This document shows, piece after piece, positions 1 to 5,310 of a stretch of 7,693 nucleotides of DNA. The notes beneath the pieces were generated by a model. The model worked only from the letters and a program-made list of their open reading frames with translations, searched no databases and was not told the origin of the DNA. Position 1 is the stretch's first letter. Each line of letters opens with the position of its first letter. The stretch is taken from positions 1 through 7,693 of the forward strand of contig JAEUUM010000023.1 of NCBI GenBank assembly GCA_016787375.1, in the 5' to 3' direction. The stretch is from Saprospiraceae bacterium (lineage in GTDB: Bacteria; Bacteroidota; Bacteroidia; Chitinophagales; Saprospiraceae). Both the position numbers and the translations under genes were made by a program.

Positions 1-1
1 C

Positions 2-2398
2 ATGGGCAAGAAAGTAAATATTCAAAATTTATCAAAAAATAAGAACTCCGATGAATTTCACATTTTGAATTCTTATTTTAAAAAATATATCTTGGCAAGT
101 TCCATGGTGCTTTTTTTGAGTATCATGGAACTTGCTTCTCAAAATTTATTTCCTGATAACGGGATAGTATTCCAAGATAATATTTTACCCAGAATTGATG
201 TCATCATCCCGGCAGATTCATTAGCTCTAATACTTGCACCGGGAAATGAAAGCAGTAACTATGAATTTCACTGCACATTTTTTTTTTCTGACGGTGTTTA
301 TTCAGACACCCTGACTGATGTGGGATTCAGGCTTAGAGGAAACACCTCTCGCAATGCCTTTAAAAAATCTTATAAGGTTTCATTTAACACTTATAAACCT
401 GGCAGAAAATGGCAAAATCTTGAAAAATTAAATCTAAACGGCGAACATAATGACCCAAGTATTTCAAGAGGAAAGATATGCTGGGATATTTTACGCAAAC
501 TAGAAATCCCTGCACCACGGGCTAATCATGTAGACTTTTACATTAATGGTAATTATTTTGGTGTTTATCTTAATGTTGAAAATATCGATGAGCAATTCAC
601 AAAACTTCGATTTGGCAATAATGATGGCAATTTGTACAAATGCTTATACCCAGCAGACCTTGTATATAAAAGCGAAGATCAGGAAGATTACAAAATAGAG
701 GTATTTGGTAGAAGGCCTTATGAACTTCAAAATAACCAAATAGCAGACAATTATTCAGACCTTAAAACTTTAATTGGAGTACTTAATAATACACCTATTA
801 CAGATTTGCCTTGTAAACTTGAATCCTTGTTAGAAGTAGACAATGTAATTCGACTTATGGTTTTTGACATTCTCTCCGGCAACTGGGACGGACCCGTTTA
901 CAATAAAAACAACTTCTATCTCTATAAAAATCAGAAATCCGGGAAATTCGAAATGATTCCATTCGATTTAGATAACACACTCGGAATTGATTTTTTAAAT
1001 GTCGATTGGACTAAAAAGAATATTTACAGTTGGAAGCCATCAAATGAAAATAGACCACTTTATACCAAAATTCTGGCTGTTCCTGAATATAAAAACAGGT
1101 TTTCATTTTACTTCCACCGTGCAATTAATACTTTTTTCAACGAAGACACCATGTTACCAATACTGGATAGTCTTAAAGAAAAGCTTGAGAATTCAGCCCA
1201 AAAAGACCCCTACCGTCCATTGGATTATGGATTTACTTTCAATGATTTTAAGCAATCCTTTAAGGTACCACTTCCATATAATCACACACCTGAAGGTATC
1301 CTCTCCTACATAACTAAAAGACAGTCAAGCATTAACCAGCAGTTGCAATTGAATAAAGTCAAACCAATTATTCAAAATAAAATTGTTAAAACTAATAGTA
1401 ATAGCAACTATATGACTGTGACATCAAAGGTGATAGATGACAGTGGGGTTGGTAATGTCGAATTTTGTTATAAAATTAATCAAGGAATTGAATTTTGTGC
1501 TTCGTTATTTGATGATGGTATGCACAGCGACCTGGCTGCAAATGATCATGTCTTTGGGTTACAACTTGAAATTCCAATTAATTCAAAATCAATAACTTAC
1601 AGAATTAAAGCAACGGATTTAGAACAAAATGAAAGTTTTAGTCCTTTATGCGATTTCGATACATTAATCCTGTATAATACTTCTTCCGATTTGGTGATAA
1701 ATGAAGTGATGACCGATAATTCATCAACTATCATGGACGAAAATGGCGAATATGATGATTGGATTGAAATATACAATCGCTCTGATCAAGAAGTGAACCT
1801 GGACGGCTATTATTTAACAGACAAAAAAGGAATAAAGGACAAGTGGTCAATGCCGAACACCATTTTACCGGCGTATTCATATTTGTTGGTGTGGGCCGAT
1901 GATGATGTTACTCAAGGACAATTTCATACAAACTTTAAACTTGAAAAAAATGGTGAGTATCTTGGTCTGTTTCAAAAAACGAATGACAGCCTTTACCTGA
2001 AGGATGAAGTATTAATCCCGGGCATTTTAACTGACACCAGTTACGGAAGATATCCAAATGGATATGGATCATTTCAGTTTTTAAATCCTACTCCCCTCTC
2101 CAGCAACTCCCCTCTGAGTGCATTAAATCACATTAATTACAATGTAACTCCCCCTTACACAATATTCCCCAATCCGGCAAATGAATATTTCTCAATTCAG
2201 AATTTAGGCAGCATTGCCAGTATTAACCAAATAGAGATATTTAATGTCTATGGAATGTGTGTCATGAACTATACATTACCATTATCAGATAAGACCATTA
2301 TTGATACCTCTAACATTCCAAACGGAATATACTACGCTAGAATTAGTAAAAATGCCACCCCTTTGGAAACGTTAAAAATAGTTATTCAACATTTTTAA
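2..2398 (+). CDS. Secreted CotH-kinase-like protein with lamin-tail domain and T9SS C-terminal sorting domain
   Basis: 798 residues from the ATG at position 2, ending in TAA. Residues ~25-47 form a signal peptide (KK, then a hydrophobic stretch, then ELASQ). A CotH domain follows at about 65-440: an RLRGNTS..KKSYKVSF block at 110-128, LNLNGEHNDPS.SRGK at 143-158, the DFYINGNYFGVYLNVEN block at 178-194, NWDG at 294-297, NNFYLY at 303-308, and FDLDNTLG at 321-328, whose D322 and D324 are candidate metal ligands. Residues ~455-560 look like an Ig-like spacer with a DDG..SD....D..FG motif (504-519). A lamin-tail domain occupies ~564-670 (INEVM, DDWIEIYN). The T9SS sorting domain is 719-798 (FPNPANEYFSI to the end). 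Spore-coat CotH is an atypical protein kinase; kinase activity here is inferred. The protein probably crosses the outer membrane by T9SS. The n-region before the signal peptide is unusually long, and only one base precedes the ATG, so the true start may be at TTG 65 or outside the window. Confidence 0.9.
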   Translation: MGKKVNIQNLSKNKNSDEFHILNSYFKKYILASSMVLFLSIMELASQNLFPDNGIVFQDNILPRIDVIIPADSLALILAPGNESSNYEFHCTFFFSDGVYSDTLTDVGFRLRGNTSRNAFKKSYKVSFNTYKPGRKWQNLEKLNLNGEHNDPSISRGKICWDILRKLEIPAPRANHVDFYINGNYFGVYLNVENIDEQFTKLRFGNNDGNLYKCLYPADLVYKSEDQEDYKIEVFGRRPYELQNNQIADNYSDLKTLIGVLNNTPITDLPCKLESLLEVDNVIRLMVFDILSGNWDGPVYNKNNFYLYKNQKSGKFEMIPFDLDNTLGIDFLNVDWTKKNIYSWKPSNENRPLYTKILAVPEYKNRFSFYFHRAINTFFNEDTMLPILDSLKEKLENSAQKDPYRPLDYGFTFNDFKQSFKVPLPYNHTPEGILSYITKRQSSINQQLQLNKVKPIIQNKIVKTNSNSNYMTVTSKVIDDSGVGNVEFCYKINQGIEFCASLFDDGMHSDLAANDHVFGLQLEIPINSKSITYRIKATDLEQNESFSPLCDFDTLILYNTSSDLVINEVMTDNSSTIMDENGEYDDWIEIYNRSDQEVNLDGYYLTDKKGIKDKWSMPNTILPAYSYLLVWADDDVTQGQFHTNFKLEKNGEYLGLFQKTNDSLYLKDEVLIPGILTDTSYGRYPNGYGSFQFLNPTPLSSNSPLSALNHINYNVTPPYTIFPNPANEYFSIQNLGSIASINQIEIFNVYGMCVMNYTLPLSDKTIIDTSNIPNGIYYARISKNATPLETLKIVIQHF
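278..287 (+). repeat. Homopolymer run of ten T inside the CotH-like gene
   Basis: Ten consecutive T encode F93-F94-F95 and the first base of S96. The frame is intact as read. Loss or gain of one T would truncate the protein before the CotH motifs, so this is a site for slippage or for sequencing error. Confidence 0.9.
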
Positions 2399-2402
2399 AC
2401 CA

Positions 2403-3977
2403 TCACTTAACCACTTCCAACATAGATCTGGTAATTCCTTCTTTAGCTTTTAAAGAAATAATATAATTTCCTGATTGCAGGAAAGAAGTATTTAAGTTAA
2501 AAAAATCAGATTCAGAATCAAGCTTGATTTCGTTGATATTTTGGCCAAATATATTAGTTATTGTAATGGTTTCAACTTTGATGTTGCTAGCCCACTTGAC
2601 GGTCACGAAAGAATTTGCAGGATTCGGATAGAGTTTCATTTCAAAAGAATTTACCAAATCAAATGTCGCGGTAGGTTGGGTTAATTTTGCTACCCATATA
2701 TCTTTCCCACCATGATTTCCGGAGACATTGCCGTCATTTGATAAAGTTTCACCTGTTATAAGAATTGCCTTATCAGTAGTAGTGGTTATTGAGCCTGCAA
2801 AATCATCTTGTGAACCTCCAAAGGTCTTACCTGATTCAAAAGTGCCGGAAGATGTTAATTGAGCGATCCAGATATCACTACCTCCTTTATTTCCAGAGAC
2901 ATTGCCATTGTTTGATGAAGTTGTTCCGATGATAAAATATTTATTGGGCGATGCATATTCTACTGCCATCTTGCCCAAATCATTACCGGTTCCTCCAAAG
3001 TTCCTTGCCCAAACCAATGAGCCTGAAGCAGAAATTTTAGCAACCCATATATCTGTTGCTCCTTTAGCACCGGTTATATCCCCAGAAGTTGAAGAGGTTG
3101 TACCTGTTACCAAAACATTGCCATCGCTTAAAGTCATTATGTGAGTAGGGTTATCCTCATCCGGACCGCCGAAAAATTTAGACCAGCTTACTGTGCCATT
3201 AAGATCCGTTTTGATCAGAAGAAAATCATTCTTGCCTTTATTCGAATTGGTTGCACCAGGAAAAGTTGAAGATGCTGATTCTGCCAGTATCATATAACCA
3301 TCTGCCAGTTTTGTTACTCCAACCGCTTTATCATTGCCAATTCCACCAAAAGTCTTGGTAAAAAGAAAAATACCGTTGATATCGCATTTTATCAAAAATA
3401 TGTCATTGCTTCCTGCATTTGACGTGAAATCTCCATCAGCAGAAGCCGTTGTCCCCAACAACAGATAGTTGTTATCGGCCGTTTCCAATGTAAAATTGCC
3501 TTGATCTTCACCTATTCCACCAATACATTTCCTCCATTGAATGCTTCCATTTGCAGTAAGTTTTGTAACCCACGCGTCATTTCCCCCGTGATTATTGGTT
3601 ACATTCCCATCAGTAGTGCCAGGAGCTGCGGAATTTGTTGTGCCGATTGCCACGTATGTCTTATCTGAATTTTCATGTATAGAAGAAAAATTTTCAGTTT
3701 TTGATCCTCCTGCAATTTTTCCAAACACAAGAGCTTGGTCTTTATCATATTTTGAAAAGAACCAATCGACATCACCCTTATTACCTGATATATCTCCGTT
3801 GGTTGAGATGGTACTAAAACCAACAGTATAGCTAAGGTCCGAGCGAGTAAGTCCTACAGGCTTTTCTTCTTTGCCTGAACCCCCTATACATTTTTGCCAT
3901 GCTACATTCAAAGTTTGGCAGTTGGAAGTGTTTGAAAAGATTAACAGACAAATGATTGTAAAGAACGAATTATTCAT
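2403..3977 (-). CDS. Secreted seven-repeat (beta-propeller-like) protein with T9SS type A sorting domain
   Basis: 524 residues, ATG at 3977-3975 and TGA at 2405-2403. Residues 1-21 are a signal peptide (short hydrophobic core FFTIICLLIF, cleavage near NCQ). The cysteine at 20 has no good lipobox (TSN before it), so a lipoprotein is unlikely. Residues ~27-432 hold seven repeats, each opening with a W/F-x-K-x-[IF]-GG strand (GG pairs begin at 32, 90, 153, 211, 270, 328, 387) and closing with a turn like GN.GG.DIW[VI]A[KQ]L. A T9SS sorting domain fills 447-524 (LYPNPANSFVTVKW, ITNIFGQ, LQSGNYIISLK). Such repeats are common in Bacteroidota secreted proteins, usually annotated only as hypothetical or T9SS cargo; the ligand is unknown. 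It lies 69 bases downstream of rnd on the same strand but has no functional link to it, and could have its own promoter. No catalytic motif is visible. Confidence 0.92.
   Translation of the reverse strand: MNNSFFTIICLLIFSNTSNCQTLNVAWQKCIGGSGKEEKPVGLTRSDLSYTVGFSTISTNGDISGNKGDVDWFFSKYDKDQALVFGKIAGGSKTENFSSIHENSDKTYVAIGTTNSAAPGTTDGNVTNNHGGNDAWVTKLTANGSIQWRKCIGGIGEDQGNFTLETADNNYLLLGTTASADGDFTSNAGSNDIFLIKCDINGIFLFTKTFGGIGNDKAVGVTKLADGYMILAESASSTFPGATNSNKGKNDFLLIKTDLNGTVSWSKFFGGPDEDNPTHIMTLSDGNVLVTGTTSSTSGDITGAKGATDIWVAKISASGSLVWARNFGGTGNDLGKMAVEYASPNKYFIIGTTSSNNGNVSGNKGGSDIWIAQLTSSGTFESGKTFGGSQDDFAGSITTTTDKAILITGETLSNDGNVSGNHGGKDIWVAKLTQPTATFDLVNSFEMKLYPNPANSFVTVKWASNIKVETITITNIFGQNINEIKLDSESDFFNLNTSFLQSGNYIISLKAKEGITRSMLEVVK
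2682..3899 (-). repeat. Seven tandem ~58-residue protein repeats (propeller blades)
   Basis: Region coding for residues 27-432 of the secreted repeat protein. The spacing between successive GG landmarks is 58, 63, 58, 59, 58 and 59 residues. The longer second interval comes from a few extra residues (around AAPGTTDGN, 117-125). The repeats have diverged in sequence, but the last two blades remain most alike (both carry NGNVSGN[KH]GG.DIW). This similarity is partly visible in the DNA, for example gacattgcc followed by tttgat at both about 2723 and 2899. Confidence 0.85.
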
Positions 3978-4046
3978 AAGACATAATTTTTTTAAAATAA
4001 TTTATAAAATTATAAATATATACTTAAATAACAGCAACAATGATGA
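3978..4046. other. AT-rich spacer between rnd and the repeat-protein gene
   Basis: 69 bases, almost all A/T. It holds a perfect 7-base inverted repeat with a 3-base loop (ataattt-ata-aaattat, 3997-4013). Because that stem has no G or C, it is a weak hairpin and not a convincing intrinsic terminator for rnd. Co-transcription of rnd with the downstream gene is therefore not excluded. Confidence 0.5.
4013..4040 (-). promoter_or_regulatory. Weak candidate promoter for the repeat-protein gene
   Basis: On the minus strand, TATATTTA (4020-4013) matches seven of eight bases of the Bacteroidota -7 consensus TAnnTTTG. TTG (4040-4038) lies 17 bases upstream as a possible -33 element, where about 19-20 would be usual. 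The downstream leader to the ATG at 3977 is almost pure A/T. In such AT-rich DNA a match of this quality can easily arise by chance, and read-through from rnd is an equally good explanation for expression. Confidence 0.25.
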
Positions 4047-5234
4047 TTATTTTTTAATATTTTTTTCGATTATTATTCTGTCTGCCTCAAAAGTAAGCTT
4101 CAATAAGTTATCAAAATCTATCCACCCAAGAAAATCTTTTCCCAATAAATCATAACGCCATGTAGTTTCAAGGACTGATGGAGTTTTATTAGTTTGCTTT
4201 TTAAGTGTTTTTAAAACCTGAGGAGGCATTACTATTGCAGGATCAACTCCCTTAATCCGGCATTGATATCTAACCAAACTCAAAACAAGTTCTTGGAGAC
4301 TTTCATGGATAGGATCAGAAGATGTTTCCGTATCAATGCTATTAACTATTTCCAATTCTTCTTTGCTATTTGGATCAACATTCAGTTTTTCAAGATCCCT
4401 CCAATTGGCTTCAATAAAATTTGGAGAAATTGAACGATTATTTAAAAGGTGATTTTTACCCAGTTTGAGCTGTTTTGCCAATATCCCTATCCATTTTCTA
4501 GGTAAAACTTTTTCCTTGATTTTTCCGGTTCGTTCTGCTTGCTCAAACCTCCACTTGAACAATCTTAGCAACATTACCTTCTCTCGAGTGCTGTATTTTG
4601 TTTGGTACATGGCAAGCAGGGCTTCTTTCTCGGGCGGACTAGCATATGTATCGAGTAAGGTCAGTTGATGGAATTCACTTTGAACCCAAGAGTTCATCCC
4701 TGCTTCATCTATCCGAGTCATTAGTCGATCATAGATGTCTTTCAGGAAAAGTACATCTTCGATAGCATAAAGCACATAATTATCGTGAAGTGGCCTTTGT
4801 TCCCAATCGATGACAGTAAAAGATTTGTCTAATTTTTGATTCAATTCGGATGAAAGTAGAGTCGCTAGTGAAACAGGGTATTTATATCCTGCAAAACCAG
4901 CAGCAATCTGCACATCTGCTACATTGACAGGAACTATTCGATATAATTCATACAGCACCTTATAATCATTGTCACCGGCATGTGTTATTTTGAGAATGGA
5001 AGGGTTCACCATCATTTCCAAAAAAGGAGAAAGGTCATTAATCTTGATGCAATCGATCAGAAAAATTCCTTGAACAGAGCTGACTTGTATGAGGCAGAGC
5101 AATGTTCTATCACGTCTTTCACCAATAAATTCAGTGTCAAATGCAATCCAGCTTTCGTATTTGTGATTCTCTGCAAAGTCTTTTAATGCCTGATTGGTTG
5201 TAATCCAATTATGTGAAATGGTGTCTAATTTCAT
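4047..5234 (-). CDS. rnd: Ribonuclease D (DEDDy 3'-5' exoribonuclease with HRDC domains)
   Basis: 395 residues, close to the usual ~370-390 of bacterial RNase D. It is a cytoplasmic 3'-5' exoribonuclease that trims tRNA precursors and other small RNAs. The DEDDy exonuclease domain spans ~5-175. Motif I is AFDTEF with D33 and E35, followed by LCLIQVSS. Motif II is HAGDND with D90 in the position of the catalytic aspartate. Motif III is YAIED with Y156 and D160. The SLATLLSSELNQKLDKS.T..DW..RPL segment (122-148) is typical of the family. An HRDC domain lies at ~215-285, and the C-terminal region (~310-395) probably corresponds to the second HRDC of the E. coli enzyme. The start is ATG 5234-5232: homology begins there, and the open frame upstream to 5462 overlaps the start of the divergent AsmA gene. 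All catalytic residues are present. Confidence 0.95.
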   Translation of the reverse strand: MKLDTISHNWITTNQALKDFAENHKYESWIAFDTEFIGERRDRTLLCLIQVSSVQGIFLIDCIKINDLSPFLEMMVNPSILKITHAGDNDYKVLYELYRIVPVNVADVQIAAGFAGYKYPVSLATLLSSELNQKLDKSFTVIDWEQRPLHDNYVLYAIEDVLFLKDIYDRLMTRIDEAGMNSWVQSEFHQLTLLDTYASPPEKEALLAMYQTKYSTREKVMLLRLFKWRFEQAERTGKIKEKVLPRKWIGILAKQLKLGKNHLLNNRSISPNFIEANWRDLEKLNVDPNSKEELEIVNSIDTETSSDPIHESLQELVLSLVRYQCRIKGVDPAIVMPPQVLKTLKKQTNKTPSVLETTWRYDLLGKDFLGWIDFDNLLKLTFEADRIIIEKNIKK

Positions 5235-5252
5235 TTTTTTATAGAGTTCGTT

Positions 5253-5260
5253 CAAAACTA
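5253..5260 (-). promoter_or_regulatory. Candidate -7 promoter element for rnd
   Basis: On the minus strand, TAGTTTTG (5260-5253) is a full match to the Bacteroidota -7 consensus TAnnTTTG. It would place transcription start about 10-15 bases before the rnd ATG, a short leader. No clear TTTG -33 element is found at the expected spacing upstream (the region there reads acgaattttt), so the assignment is tentative. Confidence 0.35.
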
Positions 5261-5274
5261 AAACTAATACTAAT
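5257..5274 (+). repeat. Three tandem hexamers ACTAAA-ACTAAT-ACTAAT
   Basis: Three consecutive six-base units in the 76-base spacer between rnd and the AsmA-family gene. They read as (A/T)TTAGT on the other strand. The array overlaps the candidate rnd -7 element and may be a slippage product or a small binding-site array. There is no evidence for a function. Confidence 0.6.
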
Positions 5275-5310
5275 AAAAATTCGTTATTGTTTAAACTTTT
5301 AATCAAAACA

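Noticed and set aside
999..1313. 104-codon open frame on the plus strand in another frame
   Set aside because: Inside the CotH-like gene, where the main frame carries clear motifs; a shadow frame.
3916..3918. Lipoprotein attachment cysteine (C20) in the repeat protein
   Set aside because: The preceding residues (TSN) do not fit a lipobox, and the protein carries a T9SS sorting domain consistent with ordinary signal peptidase I processing.
3997..4013. Perfect inverted repeat as an rnd terminator
   Set aside because: The stem is only seven A/T pairs with a 3-base loop, too weak for an intrinsic terminator and likely by chance in such AT-rich DNA.
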